Numbered from the stretch's first letter, positions 1 to 10,505 are shown. The stretch: 64,000 bases of DNA from Leptospira hartskeerlii (GCF_002811475.1 NZ_NPDL01000005.1:238823-302822), one strand, 5' to 3'. Made by a program: numbers and translations. The notes: generated by a model from the sequence alone, not told the origin.

Positions 1-1
1 A

Positions 2-526
2 TGGAAAGTAGACCAAGACGCAATTAAAAAATCCAAGAACCCTCAGTTGGCTATTTTTGATTCTTTAAATAATGCTGCTCAGAACTTTTACCAAGAAAAA
101 GCGGATCGTATCGGCGCAGACGTTTGGAAACTTTTAGAAAGAAATATTTTCTTAGATATTCTGGACCATCGTTGGAAAGAACATCTATACTCCATGGACC
201 ATTTGAGAGAAGGTATCTGGACAGTCGGTTATGGTGAAAAGAATCCACTCGTAGAATATAAACTACAAGGTTTCAGATTATTCGATCAAGCTATCGAGAA
301 CATGAAATATGAGATCGTTAGCTTCTTAGTTCGTGTAGAAGTTACTGAAAAAACTCAGTTGCCTGAAGAGAAAAAAGAGTATAAAAAAGTAGGACAGGAA
401 CTTACAGGAGGCTTCCAAGAATTGCAGGGAGCTAAACCTAAAAATCCTGCGGCAGAAGCAATGCCGGTGACTTCCGGAGGGGGAGGTTCCTCTGAAAGGA
501 AAACCAGTCGGAGAAAAAGAAAATGA
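2..526 (+). CDS. secA: SecA preprotein translocase ATPase, C-terminal part
   Basis: This is the 3' end of secA; the reading frame is open from base 2, so the start lies outside the window. SecA is the ATP-driven motor that pushes unfolded preproteins through SecYEG at the inner membrane. The visible part is the helical scaffold/wing C-terminal region, recognised by the block [19 protein letters not shown] followed by the [16 protein letters not shown] and IENMKYEI segments typical of the family. After that comes a short linker rich in Gly, Ser and Lys ending in SRRKRK. The usual C-terminal zinc-binding motif (CxCxSG...CH) is absent. The stop codon overlaps the next start by 4 bp (ATGA). Identification is secure. 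Confidence 0.95.
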   Translation, partial: WKVDQDAIKKSKNPQLAIFDSLNNAAQNFYQEKADRIGADVWKLLERNIFLDILDHRWKEHLYSMDHLREGIWTVGYGEKNPLVEYKLQGFRLFDQAIENMKYEIVSFLVRVEVTEKTQLPEEKKEYKKVGQELTGGFQELQGAKPKNPAAEAMPVTSGGGGSSERKTSRRKRK

Positions 527-1005
527 GATCCTCTTTCGTATTTACTCTTTGTCTATTCTTACTGTTTCAATGTACTTACTTTTCTCCTGAATCCAATAGA
601 GAATCTAAGAGTCCAAATCGTTTGTATTCTGAATGTATGGAAACCTTTGCAGATGATGCAAAGTGTAAGGAATTCGTACTCAAATCTATTCCGGATGCAG
701 ACATAAGTTTACTGGGCAAAGATGCGGATCCAAACGCAGTACAAGCTTCCACTACCATTTTTATCAGAGAAGAGCTGGTTCGGTCCTTGTTGTACCAAAA
801 TAAATTATTTGTGAAAAACAAACTGGGAGAGCCCGACGAAAAAAGGACCGTGAACAATTGGGCACCGGGAATGGAAGAATGGTTATACTATAGGCCTGTT
901 TCCAAATTTGCAGAAGGATCTAGGCCGGACAGAGAGATTTTAATACGCTTTCAGCGAGGTGCAGTAGTCCATGTGGGTCATACTTCACCTAGTCCAAATC
1001 GTTAA
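523..1005 (+). CDS. Putative lipoprotein of unknown function
   Basis: This encodes 160 residues starting with a short basic and hydrophobic signal segment ([17 protein letters not shown]). It ends in a Cys that fits the relaxed leptospiral lipobox, so the mature protein probably starts at Cys17 and is lipid-anchored. The mature part is soluble-looking, with two further Cys (ECMETF and AKCKEF) and the motif [15 protein letters not shown], reminiscent of small SmpA/BamE-like proteins that start with a hairpin and a LGxPD turn. That resemblance is weak and I do not assign a function. The start overlaps the secA stop by 4 bp, so it is likely translated with secA. Confidence 0.75.
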   Translation: MRSSFVFTLCLFLLFQCTYFSPESNRESKSPNRLYSECMETFADDAKCKEFVLKSIPDADISLLGKDADPNAVQASTTIFIREELVRSLLYQNKLFVKNKLGEPDEKRTVNNWAPGMEEWLYYRPVSKFAEGSRPDREILIRFQRGAVVHVGHTSPSPNR

Positions 1006-1113
1006 GCCATCTTCTATTTAATTTAACCAAAAACGAATTGGAAAGTCGGGTCTTTATTCGTAATATATAGTAAGGATTGACGGAATATACTCCTATATTC
1101 TTTTGGCATAATA

Positions 1114-1470
1114 GTGCGGCGCATACCTTACATTCTGCTGATTTTCTTACAAATAGCTCTGGTAGTCTTCTCATCTACTTTGGAATGGGTGGATAAGGAA
1201 GAGGAAAGCCGCCATATTTCTTTATCCCAAACAAAGAAAAACATTTCAACTGCCCTTGAATCGGATCTTACGGATTCCGAAGGATTAGTTTATACACAGG
1301 CTAGAGAAAGAGACAGCAGACTTGCTGACTTTCTCATAGAAGCTTTATCTAGCTATCCTTGGACTCCATCCACGTTCGATTCTAAGATCGTATTTGTAGA
1401 CGGTCGGTACAGATCGAACCGTCTCCTCCATTTCTCCCTAACAAATCTACCCCCACCTAGCCTGACCTAA
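1114..1470 (+). CDS. Small exported or membrane-anchored protein, unknown
   Basis: This 118-residue frame begins with a GTG start and a hydrophobic N-terminus (IPYILLIFLQIALVVFS) that could be a signal peptide or anchor. The rest is polar, with no motif I recognise; the end is Pro/Leu-rich (LTNLPPPSLT). No clear Shine-Dalgarno sequence precedes the GTG, so start and even coding status are uncertain. It lies alone between the secA-lipoprotein pair and the metal efflux operon, on the same strand as both. No function can be assigned. Confidence 0.5.
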   Translation: MRRIPYILLIFLQIALVVFSSTLEWVDKEEESRHISLSQTKKNISTALESDLTDSEGLVYTQARERDSRLADFLIEALSSYPWTPSTFDSKIVFVDGRYRSNRLLHFSLTNLPPPSLT

Positions 1471-1491
1471 TCAACTAATATTACTTCGGAA

Positions 1492-1531
1492 CGATTTTCG
1501 TGCCATAGGTCTATCGATTTCGTTCCATAGG
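1492..1531 (+). repeat. Two direct repeats upstream of the efflux operon
   Basis: Two near-identical copies lie 23 bp apart: CGATTTTCGTGCCATAGG at 1492-1509 and CGATTTCGTTCCATAGG at 1515-1531. They end 49 bp before the ATG of the first efflux gene. Direct repeats about two helical turns apart in this position suggest an operator, but no regulator gene is adjacent and I see no convincing -35/-10 pair nearby. Function is inferred from position only. Confidence 0.45.
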
Positions 1532-1580
1532 GGGTCTTTGCGTAAGCTTAAGCTATCTTTAGGGATAACTTCGTACAACT

Positions 1581-2999
1581 ATGAATAAAAAGATAATAAC
1601 GTTTCTAATCTTGGTCTGGGCCACGAATCAGACAGTATCTCAGCCGGATCCAAGCCCTGGTGCGGCTTCCGTTGGAATAGATCCTTTGTATTCTGAAGAA
1701 AAGATCGCGGCTGCTTCCGGAGATCAGGAAAGGACACAAGTTCGTTTGGAACTTGCCAAGGCTGAAGAATTACTTTGGAAGAATAACCTTCTATTACTCG
1801 CTTCTAAATTTAATATAGACGCTAGAAAAGCAGGCATAGAGCAAGCAGGTCTCTATGCGAACCCGAACATTTTCGTGGATCAGAGTATTTTTGCGGAACC
1901 TACTCAACGTTATTTCGATTTTACTAGATCGGGACAAACTGTTGTGCAGATCCAACAAGTATTCTTACTCGGCGGTAAGATCGACAAACGGATTAGAGTT
2001 GCCGAGTTAAGCGCTAAGATGAGCGAGCAAGAGTTTTACGATCTTGCAAGAGCGCTTATCACTAAACTACGTAGGACCTTCTACTTTATTCATTATTATA
2101 GGGACGCGATCGCTTTTTACGATAAAAGTTTGATCGCTCTGGATAAAACGGTAAACTCTGCGGAGCTTGCATATAAAAGAAGAGCTGTTCTTCAATCCGA
2201 AGTTCTACGTTTAAAAGCACTTTTATTCTTTTTAAGGAAAGAAAGAGAAGATCTCAGGATAAAAGTCCTGGAGAAGGAAGCTGATCTAAGAGTTTTACTA
2301 AACGAAGAGACTTATAAAAGCCAAGCAGTCGCAATCGTTCCTGTTCTGGACCTGGACTTCGTAGAAAAAGCAACCATTGAAGGTTTAAAATTAGATAATA
2401 TGCTTACTAAGGCCAGGGAATACAGACCCGACCTGAAAAAAGCGGTGCAAGCATTAAGATACGAAGAAGCAAACCTAGAATTACAGCACGCGAACGCGAT
2501 CCCGGATCTTGCATTCGGCCCTATGTACAACAGAGGGGGAACTGCCTTCCAGAACTATTGGGGGGTTACCGCTCAGTTGAATATTCCGATCTTCGATAGG
2601 AATCAAGGTAATATCAAGGCCGCCGAAAAATCTATCCAAGTCAGAAAACAAGAATTGAAAAATCTGATCTTGGAAGTGGAGAACGATGTGAGTGTCGCTT
2701 TGGCAACCGCAAAAGCAAAAGACGATCTTTATAAAAAATTCAGAAACACCTATACTAAGGATTACGCCGACCTAGCGGAGGATATGATCCTTAGTTACGA
2801 AAAACGTTATATATCCATTTTAGAATTCGCCGACTTCTTCGAAACATACAGATCTAGTATCGTGGAAATGTTACGCCTCCAAACGGACAGAATGGAAGCG
2901 ATCGAAGGAGTAAATTACTCGGTCGGAACGGGGCTGATCGTCCCAAGTTACAAATCCAACGGAGAATCCGGTGGTGCTAAGGAAGGGAGCTCGAAATGA
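1581..2999 (+). CDS. TolC/CzcC-family outer-membrane efflux protein
   Basis: This encodes 472 residues. It is the outer-membrane channel of a tripartite heavy-metal RND pump. The N-terminus has a short signal peptide ([15 protein letters not shown]), and the body is dominated by long amphipathic helices as expected for the two OEP repeats that build the periplasmic tunnel. Family-like blocks include the Asn-Pro element [24 protein letters not shown]-type helix caps and [16 protein letters not shown] near the second repeat. The end is a flexible Gly/Ser-rich tail. Its stop overlaps the adaptor start by 4 bp (ATGA), so the genes are cotranscribed. Family membership is clear; metal specificity comes from the pump gene. 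Confidence 0.88.
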   Translation: MNKKIITFLILVWATNQTVSQPDPSPGAASVGIDPLYSEEKIAAASGDQERTQVRLELAKAEELLWKNNLLLLASKFNIDARKAGIEQAGLYANPNIFVDQSIFAEPTQRYFDFTRSGQTVVQIQQVFLLGGKIDKRIRVAELSAKMSEQEFYDLARALITKLRRTFYFIHYYRDAIAFYDKSLIALDKTVNSAELAYKRRAVLQSEVLRLKALLFFLRKEREDLRIKVLEKEADLRVLLNEETYKSQAVAIVPVLDLDFVEKATIEGLKLDNMLTKAREYRPDLKKAVQALRYEEANLELQHANAIPDLAFGPMYNRGGTAFQNYWGVTAQLNIPIFDRNQGNIKAAEKSIQVRKQELKNLILEVENDVSVALATAKAKDDLYKKFRNTYTKDYADLAEDMILSYEKRYISILEFADFFETYRSSIVEMLRLQTDRMEAIEGVNYSVGTGLIVPSYKSNGESGGAKEGSSK

Positions 3000-3991
3000 T
3001 TCCATCATCTAATAAGCTTAGAATTATATTAATCGTTCTGGTGGCGGTAGTTTCCGTTTCCATTGTTTCTTTTACCTTGAACAAGGCCGGGAAGAAGAAT
3101 GCTCCTCGGCCTCAAAAGGCGATTGTCCATGATCATGGTGAAAGGATAGAGTTTAAGGAAAATAGTCCCGGCCTAGAGATCGTGAAAAGTGCGGAAATAG
3201 GTAAACCAGGGGAATTTGTAAACGTAGAAGCTCCTGCAAGATTGATTGCCACTACTTCTCCTTCCGTATCCGATTCGGAACAGATCGTATTATTCGAATC
3301 TGCTGAGTTGAACGATCTATATGTCGGTTATGTTCATGCGAAGAACAGTCTGAACAGATCCCGCAAAAACTTGGATCGTATCAAAGACATGTTCAAACAT
3401 AGAGTCGCTACGGAGAAGGACCTGATCGAAGCAGAAACCGAGGTAAATAACGATGAGGCTGAATTCGCTGAATTCGAAGGAAAGCTGAGAGCAGTCGGTT
3501 TAAATCCTGCATTGATCAAAAAGGCACCCGGCCAAACAGCGTGGATCATTTCAGACGTACCTGAGTCACAACTTTCCAGTCTGCAAAAAGGAAAAAGAGT
3601 GAGAGTTGTATTCAACTCTTTCCCGAACCAGGAATGGGCTGGCACCGCGGAAGCGTTGGGAGATAACGTAGATCCTTATACTAGAACTGTAAAAGTCAGG
3701 ATCGCGATCAAAAATGAAGGTTATAGATTAAAACCTGGAATGTTCGCAACGGTAAAATTTCCTGAAGAAACAGGAGGTGATTCAGTTGTGATCCCTTTCA
3801 ATTCAGTGGTCACCGTAGAAGGTAAAAATTACGTATTTGTAGAAGAAACTCCTCATGAATTTTCCAGAAGAGAAGTGGTCCTTGGGATTTCCACCAGAGA
3901 AAGAGTCAATGTTCTGGAAGGTTTGACCAAAGGGGACAGGGTGGTTGTAGAAGGAGCCATTCTATTAAAAGGACTTAGTTTCGGTTTTTAA
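2996..3991 (+). CDS. RND efflux periplasmic adaptor (CzcB type), shortened
   Basis: This 331-residue membrane-fusion protein links an RND pump to its outer-membrane channel. An N-terminal anchor ([19 protein letters not shown]) is followed by a His-containing stretch ([11 protein letters not shown]) often seen in metal-type adaptors. Next comes a helical hairpin (about residues 105-165), then the beta-barrel domain ([19 protein letters not shown], about 183-250) and the membrane-proximal domain to the end ([15 protein letters not shown]...). The two lipoyl half-motifs that normally flank the hairpin seem missing: the sequence runs from [16 protein letters not shown] directly into the hairpin and from KKAPGQTAW directly into the barrel. 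The protein is accordingly shorter than usual CzcB proteins. It overlaps the upstream gene by 4 bp. Confidence 0.85.
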   Translation: MIPSSNKLRIILIVLVAVVSVSIVSFTLNKAGKKNAPRPQKAIVHDHGERIEFKENSPGLEIVKSAEIGKPGEFVNVEAPARLIATTSPSVSDSEQIVLFESAELNDLYVGYVHAKNSLNRSRKNLDRIKDMFKHRVATEKDLIEAETEVNNDEAEFAEFEGKLRAVGLNPALIKKAPGQTAWIISDVPESQLSSLQKGKRVRVVFNSFPNQEWAGTAEALGDNVDPYTRTVKVRIAIKNEGYRLKPGMFATVKFPEETGGDSVVIPFNSVVTVEGKNYVFVEETPHEFSRREVVLGISTRERVNVLEGLTKGDRVVVEGAILLKGLSFGF

Positions 3992-3996
3992 TCTGT

Positions 3997-4728
3997 ATGA
4001 AAAGAATACTAAGTTTTATTATTATAATATTCTTATTTTCTTTTGTTTCTTCCGTTTATTCGGAGGAAAAGAAGAAGGATAAGAGCGAGGATATTTCTCC
4101 TGAATGGGCTCCCGACTCAGAGCGCAAAACCAGATTCGGAGAAGAAGAAAAGAACGATCTCACTCAGAAGACTCTCCCTAAATCTACGAACTTTTTCGTA
4201 TATGGGGCAAGTATCGGTTCTCCGGGAAGTATCAACTTTAACGTAGGTTACTACTATAAAGATATCGTAATACGCGGATCAGGTGGTCATTGGGGACCTC
4301 ATTGGTGGGGATGGCAGGCGGATCTCGGATTTAGCTTTTGGAAAACTTCCGTTATCGCTCATAGCGTTTCTGTTGTACTCGGGCAATTCCAAGTGGATCC
4401 TTTTGCTCCTGAGATTGGAAGAGGTGGACAAACTTCTTATCCTACAGGTTCTGATTTTCCTGGCTATCAACATAGGGATCCGACTTTTGAAGATCTGATC
4501 GTTCGTTCTTATGTAGCTCAACAGAATCCAAATCTAGCTACTTTTCTGGAATATGAAAGTAGGGATAAACAGAAGGTAACTTTAAACCAAAGATATATAG
4601 GGCTTACCTATGATTTCCTTCTTGGAAATTTCTTTCTGCAGGTTGGTGGAGGAATTGGAAGCGGAGATTATAAAAATCCGCAACTCTTGATCCAACTGGG
4701 TTACCTGTTCGATACGAGGTCTTACTAA
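3997..4728 (+). CDS. Exported protein inside the efflux operon, unknown
   Basis: This encodes 243 residues with a clear signal peptide ([19 protein letters not shown]) followed by a charged linker rich in Lys and Glu. The rest alternates hydrophobic and polar residues and is rich in Gly and aromatics ([27 protein letters not shown]), ending in the beta-strand-like [14 protein letters not shown]. This suggests a small outer-membrane beta-barrel or a beta-rich periplasmic protein. A notable element is [12 protein letters not shown], with His and Trp residues that might bind metal. It begins 5 bp after the adaptor stop and its last base is the first base of the pump start codon, so it is an integral operon member. 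I do not recognise the family. Confidence 0.75.
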   Translation: MKRILSFIIIIFLFSFVSSVYSEEKKKDKSEDISPEWAPDSERKTRFGEEEKNDLTQKTLPKSTNFFVYGASIGSPGSINFNVGYYYKDIVIRGSGGHWGPHWWGWQADLGFSFWKTSVIAHSVSVVLGQFQVDPFAPEIGRGGQTSYPTGSDFPGYQHRDPTFEDLIVRSYVAQQNPNLATFLEYESRDKQKVTLNQRYIGLTYDFLLGNFFLQVGGGIGSGDYKNPQLLIQLGYLFDTRSY

Positions 4729-7700
4729 TGATCAATAAACTCATAGAATCGGTATTAAAGTATAGAGTTCCTACTATCGTCGCTTCCGTTTTCGTAGCGA
4801 TTTTAGGAATTTGGGCTTGGACAGATATTCGAAAAGAAGCTTATTCCGATATCGCAGACACCCAAGTCCGCTTGATCGCAAAATTTCCAGGCAAAGCAGC
4901 CGTGGAAGTGGAAGAAAGAGTTACTCTTCCGATTGAAAGGGTTTTGAATGCAATCCCTAAAGTTGCAGTTCGTCGTTCTAGAACAATCAACGGTCTTGTA
5001 GTATTCCAATTCGTTTTCGAAGACGGAACAGACGATTATTTTGCAAGGATGCGACTTATGGAAAGAGTCGCAGATGCGGATATTCCTGAGGAAGTCCAGC
5101 CTGCTTTAGGTCCTATGAGTTCTCCAGTAGGAGAAATCTTCAGATATGTCGTGGAGTCTTCCGGAAATCACACTCCGATGGAACTCCGAACGATCCAGGA
5201 CTGGATCGTAATGCCAAAGATGCTTTCTATTCCTGGAATTGCGGATGTAGTTACATTCGGAGGTTTACCTAAACAATTTCATATAGTAACTTCTCCTGAT
5301 AAATTAGTACGTTATAAACTTACGATAAACGATGTGATCCAAGCGGTTCAGGAAAATAACTTGAATACTGGAGGAAATCTCCTCTTACAAGGTGAGCAAG
5401 GATTTCCGATTCGTTCTTTAGGTGCGATACGAGAAGCGCAACATATAGAGAATATCGTAGTAAAAACTGTGAATGGAGTTCCTGTTTTTATTCGTGATTT
5501 GGCCACAGTGGAAATTTCACACCCTATTCCGAGCGGGGTCTTAGGTTATACTGTTCGTATCGACGATCAGATCATGGATGTTGATTCTTCAGTCCAAGGT
5601 CTTGTAGCAATGCGCCGTTGGGGAGATCCGAACGAGATGGGGGATCGGATCCGAGCTAAGGTGAAGGAGATCAATGAGAACTATCTTCCAGATGGAGTCC
5701 AACTAAGAACTTCATACGATAGAAGTGATCTTGTGAATTATACGTTACGCACTATCGGAAGGACACTTTTGGAAGGTGTGATGGTTGTCAGTTTGGTACT
5801 GATCTTCTTTATTGGAAGTGCCAAAGCATCTCTTGTGGTAGTGGCAACTATTCCTTTTGCTTTATTATTCGCATTTCTTTTGATGAATATGACTGGGATC
5901 CCTGCAAGTTTATTGTCTTTGGGTGCTATCGATTTCGGGATCGTAGTAGATGGTGCAGTGATCATGGTGGAAAACATCATCCGAAGATATAGGGACGCAA
6001 CTCCGTCCGACAAGAGTAAAGGGATCATTAAGCTCACTGCCGAATCAGCGGGAGAAGTTGGTACTGAGATCTTGTTCTCCATTCTGATCATCATACTTGC
6101 TTATTTACCTATTTTTTCTTTCGAACGTATTGAAGGCCGCCTATTCAAACCAATGGCGTTTACTATTTCCTTTGCAATCTTCGGAGCATTAATTTTCTCT
6201 ATGACAGTCGTTCCAGTACTAATGACTTACATGTTCCGGAAATATTTCGAATCGGAGAAGCCTGGACCGATCGCGTGGCATAATCCTTTTTACGCATGGG
6301 TGGAAGAACGTTATAAAAAGTTAATAGATTATCTCGTAGAAAGATCAAAAAGGGTGGTCCTTTACACTTTCGCCGCTGTGGTCATACTTTTAGGTATAGG
6401 CGGATACAAATTAGGTACAGAATTCTTACCTGAAATGGATGAAGGCGGTTTCAATTTAAGGATATTTTTCCCTGTAGGAATTTCTCTTCCGGAAGCCCGT
6501 AAATTTATGCCTAAGATCCGGGAAACGATCTATAAAAATGAACAAGTAAGCGTGGTACTTTCTCAGCTAGGAAGAAATGACGACGGAACGGATCCGCTTC
6601 CTCCAAATAGATTGGAAGTACTCGTAAGCTTGAAAGATTACGATGACTGGAAGGAAAGAATCACCAAACAGGAACTTCTTCTAAGAATGAAAAACGATCT
6701 AGAAGCAACACTTCCTGGAGCAAGGATCAGTTTTTCTCAGCCTATCATGGACAACCTTTCCGAGGCGATCATGGGAACCATTGCCGACCTTGCTGTCTTC
6801 ATATCAGGACAGGACTTGAAAGTGATGCGTAAACTTGCAGAAGAGGTCCTGGAAATCGTAAAAGATATGCATGGTGCAAGTGAATTCGGGATCGAACAAG
6901 AAGCAGACAGTCCTCAGTTAACTGTTAGGATTGATAGAGAAGCTGCCGCACGTTACGGGATCAACGTAAGCGATATACAACAAATGGTAGAAGCAGCCAT
7001 TGGAATGCAGAGGATCAGTACTTTATACGAGGGGCCTTCCGACATTCCACCGAAAACTCCTGCCAGATTCGGGATTGTGGTCAGATTCTCCAAGGATTAT
7101 AGAGCTTCCAAAAGAGCGATCGAGTCAATGCCAATTATCTCTCCTAAAGGGGAAAGAGTTCCGCTGTCTCAATTGGCAAAGATTACCTTGGAAGATGGAC
7201 CTACTATGATCTTCCGTCAGGAAGGTAGAAGGACGATCACAGTCAGGACAAACGTAAGAGGAAGAGACCAGGGTGGATTCGTAAATGAACTTCGTAAAAA
7301 AGTTCAGCAAAAGATAAAACTTCCGGAAGGATACGAGGTGCGTTACGGAGGACAATACGAAAACCTTGCTAGGGTGGGTAAAAAGTTGGCCATCGTTATT
7401 CCGGTCACTATCGCGATCATATTTGGAGTATTGTTCTTACTTTATAGAAATCTAAAATACGTTTATGTAGCTTTGGCTTGTCTCCCTCTTTCTTTGGTGG
7501 GAGGAATGTATGCTCTTTTACTTAGAGGATATTATTTTAACGTATCCAGCGGAGTAGGATTTATCTCCCTTTTCGGGATCGCTACGATGTCCGGGGTTCT
7601 TTTCGTTTCCAGGACAAATCACCTTCTAATAGATGAGCCTACTTTGACTACTAAAGAAGCGGTCACGCGAGCTGCGGTGATCCAATTGCGACCGATGTTG

Positions 7701-8021
7701 ATGACAATGTTACTTGCACTTCTCGGATTGATCCCTGCTACTTTGGCGTCAGGGGTAGGTTCCGATGTTCAGAGGCCTTTGGCTACTGTAATCGTTGGAG
7801 GATTATTCTCCGCACTATTCCTAGTATTGAGCGTGCTTCCTTCGTTATATTTGGTAGTGGTAGGAGATAGAAAACATCCTGTTGAAGCGGAAACATTCGA
7901 ACTTCATCCGGAAGCATACGTTTCCTTATACGATGAGGAAGATTTGGAAGATGTTTCTCCTACTCACAAGAATGGAAGTAAGAAGGTAAAGAAAAAAGTT
8001 GTCGCTAAAAAAAGGCGTTAG
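4728..8021 (+). CDS. czcA: Heavy-metal RND efflux pump, CzcA type
   Basis: This encodes 1097 residues, the expected size for an inner-membrane proton-driven RND pump. It shows the RND layout: first transmembrane helix near residues 15-32, a large periplasmic domain, TM2-6 around 335-500, a second periplasmic domain, and TM8-12 near 880-1045. The TM4 motif [15 protein letters not shown] carries the Asp-Asp-Glu relay pattern associated with divalent-cation (Co/Zn/Ni) pumps of the HME1 type rather than Cu/Ag pumps. The end is Lys-rich ([13 protein letters not shown]) and probably cytoplasmic. It is the last pump gene of a four-gene operon beginning at 1581. Pump family is secure; the substrate is inferred from the TM4 motif. 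Confidence 0.93.
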   Translation: MINKLIESVLKYRVPTIVASVFVAILGIWAWTDIRKEAYSDIADTQVRLIAKFPGKAAVEVEERVTLPIERVLNAIPKVAVRRSRTINGLVVFQFVFEDGTDDYFARMRLMERVADADIPEEVQPALGPMSSPVGEIFRYVVESSGNHTPMELRTIQDWIVMPKMLSIPGIADVVTFGGLPKQFHIVTSPDKLVRYKLTINDVIQAVQENNLNTGGNLLLQGEQGFPIRSLGAIREAQHIENIVVKTVNGVPVFIRDLATVEISHPIPSGVLGYTVRIDDQIMDVDSSVQGLVAMRRWGDPNEMGDRIRAKVKEINENYLPDGVQLRTSYDRSDLVNYTLRTIGRTLLEGVMVVSLVLIFFIGSAKASLVVVATIPFALLFAFLLMNMTGIPASLLSLGAIDFGIVVDGAVIMVENIIRRYRDATPSDKSKGIIKLTAESAGEVGTEILFSILIIILAYLPIFSFERIEGRLFKPMAFTISFAIFGALIFSMTVVPVLMTYMFRKYFESEKPGPIAWHNPFYAWVEERYKKLIDYLVERSKRVVLYTFAAVVILLGIGGYKLGTEFLPEMDEGGFNLRIFFPVGISLPEARKFMPKIRETIYKNEQVSVVLSQLGRNDDGTDPLPPNRLEVLVSLKDYDDWKERITKQELLLRMKNDLEATLPGARISFSQPIMDNLSEAIMGTIADLAVFISGQDLKVMRKLAEEVLEIVKDMHGASEFGIEQEADSPQLTVRIDREAAARYGINVSDIQQMVEAAIGMQRISTLYEGPSDIPPKTPARFGIVVRFSKDYRASKRAIESMPIISPKGERVPLSQLAKITLEDGPTMIFRQEGRRTITVRTNVRGRDQGGFVNELRKKVQQKIKLPEGYEVRYGGQYENLARVGKKLAIVIPVTIAIIFGVLFLLYRNLKYVYVALACLPLSLVGGMYALLLRGYYFNVSSGVGFISLFGIATMSGVLFVSRTNHLLIDEPTLTTKEAVTRAAVIQLRPMLMTMLLALLGLIPATLASGVGSDVQRPLATVIVGGLFSALFLVLSVLPSLYLVVVGDRKHPVEAETFELHPEAYVSLYDEEDLEDVSPTHKNGSKKVKKKVVAKKRR

Positions 8022-8057
8022 GGTATGCACTTAGCCTAAATATAGATAGGTGATGAC

Positions 8058-8459
8058 ATGAATTTACCCGAAAAAATTTTGATCCTAACCGGAGTTTTTA
8101 ATTTAGCATACGGAAGTCTGACAGGATTTGCGTATGCATTTGCAAGAATGAAGGCTGAATTTCCTTCCAGATATCTGCAAGCTGCTCATATCGGACCGTT
8201 GATGCAAGGCGCTATGATTTTAGGGTTAGTCTTTGCATTTCAGCTGGCTCCTCTTTCAGAGACTGCTGCTTTGGTAGGAGCGATCTCTTTTGCAGTTTCA
8301 TCCGGATTTATCGCTCTGAAAGATACAGTGGATTGGCTCCAAGGGATCAAAGACGAATTCAAGGAAAATCCTCCTCTCGGAAAGATCATTGGTGCAATTG
8401 GAGTCACTGCAAATTTAGTGGGGATTGCAATTATCGTTTATGGGGTTTTAGTAGCTTAA
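8058..8459 (+). CDS. Small four-helix membrane protein, unknown
   Basis: This encodes 133 residues with four predicted membrane helices (about 7-27, 45-63, 68-86 and 110-132). An AHIGPLMQGAMILGL segment in the second helix loosely recalls the conserved His/Gly pattern of small four-helix isomerase-like membrane proteins (HabA/StyC type), but I consider that only a hint. An AGGTGATGAC-like ribosome binding region precedes the ATG. It follows the pump gene by 36 bp on the same strand and precedes strong terminator-like hairpins, so it is probably the last gene of the efflux transcript. Confidence 0.7.
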   Translation: MNLPEKILILTGVFNLAYGSLTGFAYAFARMKAEFPSRYLQAAHIGPLMQGAMILGLVFAFQLAPLSETAALVGAISFAVSSGFIALKDTVDWLQGIKDEFKENPPLGKIIGAIGVTANLVGIAIIVYGVLVA

Positions 8460-8519
8460 TAGAAGGGTTAGAGACTTAACCGGTTTTAAAACCGATCTGC
8501 TATCCGACGTATAAATCAT

Positions 8520-8562
8520 AAAAATCTATCTAAGGACCTTACAATTTCTTGGATAGATTTTT
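8520..8562 (+). terminator. AT-rich hairpin closing the efflux operon
   Basis: Arms AAAAATCTATCTAAG (8520-8534) and CTTGGATAGATTTTT (8548-8562) pair over 15 bp with one G-U wobble around a 13-base loop, ending in a T run. It starts 61 bp after the stop of the preceding gene. This is a Rho-independent terminator by structure. Confidence 0.75.
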
Positions 8563-8563
8563 G

Positions 8564-8605
8564 AAATTCCGAACTAGGAAATCACTGACAGTTCGAAATT
8601 TTTTT
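8564..8605 (+). terminator. Second tandem hairpin with T7 tail
   Basis: Arms AAATTCCGAACT (8564-8575) and AGTTCGAAATTT (8590-8601) pair over 12 positions with one mismatch around a 14-base loop, followed by a run of T that reaches 8605. It directly follows the first hairpin, giving a double terminator between the efflux operon and the small ORF at 8645. Confidence 0.65.
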
Positions 8606-8644
8606 AAAGTTTTTTCGCTCTAAAAATCTTAAGAGGGATCTGAG

Positions 8645-8788
8645 ATGAGCGAGCAGTTAAAGGCAAAACTTAAAAAAGCAGAAACCGGCTTTTGGAAAAA
8701 GACATTCAGATCTTGTTGGAATATTCTTCCTCACTCTTTCAGAAGGCAATTAGTTGCGATGTCCGGACAATCTGAGCTGGATTTCTGA
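8645..8788 (+). CDS. Small basic protein, 47 residues, unknown
   Basis: An ATG preceded by AGAGGGATCTGAG (a good ribosome binding site about 8 bases upstream) opens a 47-codon frame. The product is basic at the N-terminus (SEQLKAKLKKAETGFWKK) with a Trp/Arg-rich amphipathic centre (FRSCWNILPHSFRRQLV). It may bind membranes or nucleic acid, but there is no recognised family. The gene sits between a double terminator upstream and a bidirectional terminator downstream, so it looks like a self-contained transcription unit. The 39 bases between the hairpins and the ATG are AT-rich without a convincing promoter match. Coding status is plausible, not proven. Confidence 0.5.
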   Translation: MSEQLKAKLKKAETGFWKKTFRSCWNILPHSFRRQLVAMSGQSELDF

Positions 8789-8836
8789 TCCGTTCTTTCC
8801 TTATTTAGATCAATTTATCAATCTCAGTGAAGATAA

Positions 8837-8867
8837 AAAAAGAGCGCCCATAAAGGACGCTCTTTTT
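8837..8867. terminator. Bidirectional terminator
   Basis: AAAAAGAGCG (8837-8846) and CGCTCTTTTT (8858-8867) form a perfect 10-bp inverted repeat around CCCATAAAGGA. With A-runs on one side and T-runs on the other it can terminate in both directions. It lies between the small ORF on the + strand and the porin gene on the - strand. Confidence 0.85.
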
Positions 8868-8890
8868 CGTAGAAATCTACCGAATTCGAA

Positions 8891-10477
8891 TTAATCGAAT
8901 TTAGCAACGACGCCTAAGGTTATACCGTATTGGTCTTTGCTTTTCTCACCGGAAGAGGTAACGAATTGATAACCGGTTGCCCAGTCTCTTCTCATATCCA
9001 ATTTGATGAGTAGATTTTCAGTATAGTTCCATACTGGAGTAACAGTAAATGTTTTATACTGTCCGTAGTTGGAAGATCCACCGTAATCTTTGTAGTTTTT
9101 CGGGTCTAAAGCTGCAAGTAGTTGGTCAGCAGTTAAGCCTCCCAATGCAGGAGTAGCTGCAATGATCTGCTCTGCAATTGCTTTATCTTGTGCATATTTT
9201 CCTGCATACCAAGAGTTAGCTGCTTGAGATCCTGCGAACGGGTTGAAAGTAGTCAAGCGACCGTTGTTGTGGCTATCGTCGATATACTCAACACGGACGT
9301 TAACTCCCCAAGTTTCACCGATCTTGAACTTACTGAAGATACCATAAGCTTTATAAGAACTTTTAGTATTTTCGGTAGATACGGTTCCACCTAGGATCGT
9401 TTCAACTGTAGCCGCACCTGTTGGGTTGTACTGCTGTTGTGCAAGGTTTGCTGCTGCGGCACCACCTGCTTTCTCACTCCAAGTATAATCCAAATCAACT
9501 TGGATCCTGTCGGTAGGAGTGATGGACAAGATTGCATGGTTCATGAACCAATAATCTTTATTATACTTTGCTGATGGAGCAGTAAGAGCTGCTACAGCAG
9601 GGTCTCCGGTTTGAGCCGCTAATTGGTCAGCTACAAATTGTTGTGTTGGATCGATCCTTCCAGTAGCACCATCTTGAGAATACAAAGTGTTCCAAGTAAT
9701 GGCCAATTTGTCTTCGATCAAGGTTCCTTTTACCTGAGTTCCAATCGCTTTATGCTGAGTTGCCGCTTCGAAGAAGTAGTTATTTGTAGTACTTCCGTCC
9801 GGAACTCCAGTTCTATAACCGGTACCTGCACCACTGTTATACAGATAAAAGGTTCCTGCCCATTTGTCTGTAAATTGAGTGGTTAAGCGAGCACCGGTAT
9901 GAATGAACGGGATCGTGTTTTGGAAGATGGCCCCTATCGAGTAGTTAGGGTTGTTCATCGATTCTAACACTTCATATCCAATATGCGTTGCCATTTTTCC
10001 AACGTCTAAGGTCATCCCTTTCAACACAGGGAAATACATACTGATGTATGCTTGTTTCAGCATGTTATAGTTGTAAATTCCGTTGGATTGAACGTAAGGA
10101 GCTTCTTGGTAGGCGTTGTTTTGTCCGTTTTGGAAATCCACACGGAATCCCCAAGGGCTGGATTTTTCAGCGGTCTTCTGTACAGCAAGTGCAGCTGCGT
10201 TAACACCAAAGTTTTTGTTGCTGGTCTCGAATGCTCTGGTAGTATCTACGGCGCTTCCTTGGAGTGGGTTGTTATTGTACATGTAGTACACATCCACAAA
10301 TCCAGAAAAGTCTACCTTATCATACCATTTCGTATCTTCAGGTTCTGGGGCCGGAGCAGCTTTCACTGCACCTGCTGCCTTCGGGTCCGGCGTTTCCTTC
10401 TTCGGCTGGGCAAAAATCGAAGAGGCGGTCACCAGAGTAAAGGTAGCAATGAGGCTGGCTGTTTTTTTTCTCATCAT
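8891..10477 (-). CDS. Outer-membrane beta-barrel porin (BBP2-like)
   Basis: This encodes 528 residues with a signal peptide ([17 protein letters not shown], cleavage after AQ). A Pro/Ala-rich linker follows, then a barrel starting at [17 protein letters not shown]. Alternating strands and many aromatic girdle residues run to the C-terminus [12 protein letters not shown], which ends in Phe-Asp rather than a terminal Phe. The layout matches the OmpL-like putative beta-barrel porin-2 family, which is common in Leptospira. There are two adjacent ATGs; AGGAGA lies just upstream, favouring the second (10474). A sigma-54-type promoter lies 29-45 bp upstream, so expression is probably tied to RpoN. 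The gene is monocistronic, with a terminator at its 3' end. Substrate unknown. Confidence 0.85.
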   Translation of the reverse strand: MMRKKTASLIATFTLVTASSIFAQPKKETPDPKAAGAVKAAPAPEPEDTKWYDKVDFSGFVDVYYMYNNNPLQGSAVDTTRAFETSNKNFGVNAAALAVQKTAEKSSPWGFRVDFQNGQNNAYQEAPYVQSNGIYNYNMLKQAYISMYFPVLKGMTLDVGKMATHIGYEVLESMNNPNYSIGAIFQNTIPFIHTGARLTTQFTDKWAGTFYLYNSGAGTGYRTGVPDGSTTNNYFFEAATQHKAIGTQVKGTLIEDKLAITWNTLYSQDGATGRIDPTQQFVADQLAAQTGDPAVAALTAPSAKYNKDYWFMNHAILSITPTDRIQVDLDYTWSEKAGGAAAANLAQQQYNPTGAATVETILGGTVSTENTKSSYKAYGIFSKFKIGETWGVNVRVEYIDDSHNNGRLTTFNPFAGSQAANSWYAGKYAQDKAIAEQIIAATPALGGLTADQLLAALDPKNYKDYGGSSNYGQYKTFTVTPVWNYTENLLIKLDMRRDWATGYQFVTSSGEKSKDQYGITLGVVAKFD

Positions 10478-10505
10478 TCTCCTAAATCTCCTATGCTCCT
10501 AACTA

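Noticed and set aside
1100..1120. TTTTGGCATAATAGTGCGG as a second sigma-54 promoter
   Set aside because: The -12 element does not match TTGC at the required spacing, and it overlaps the start codon.
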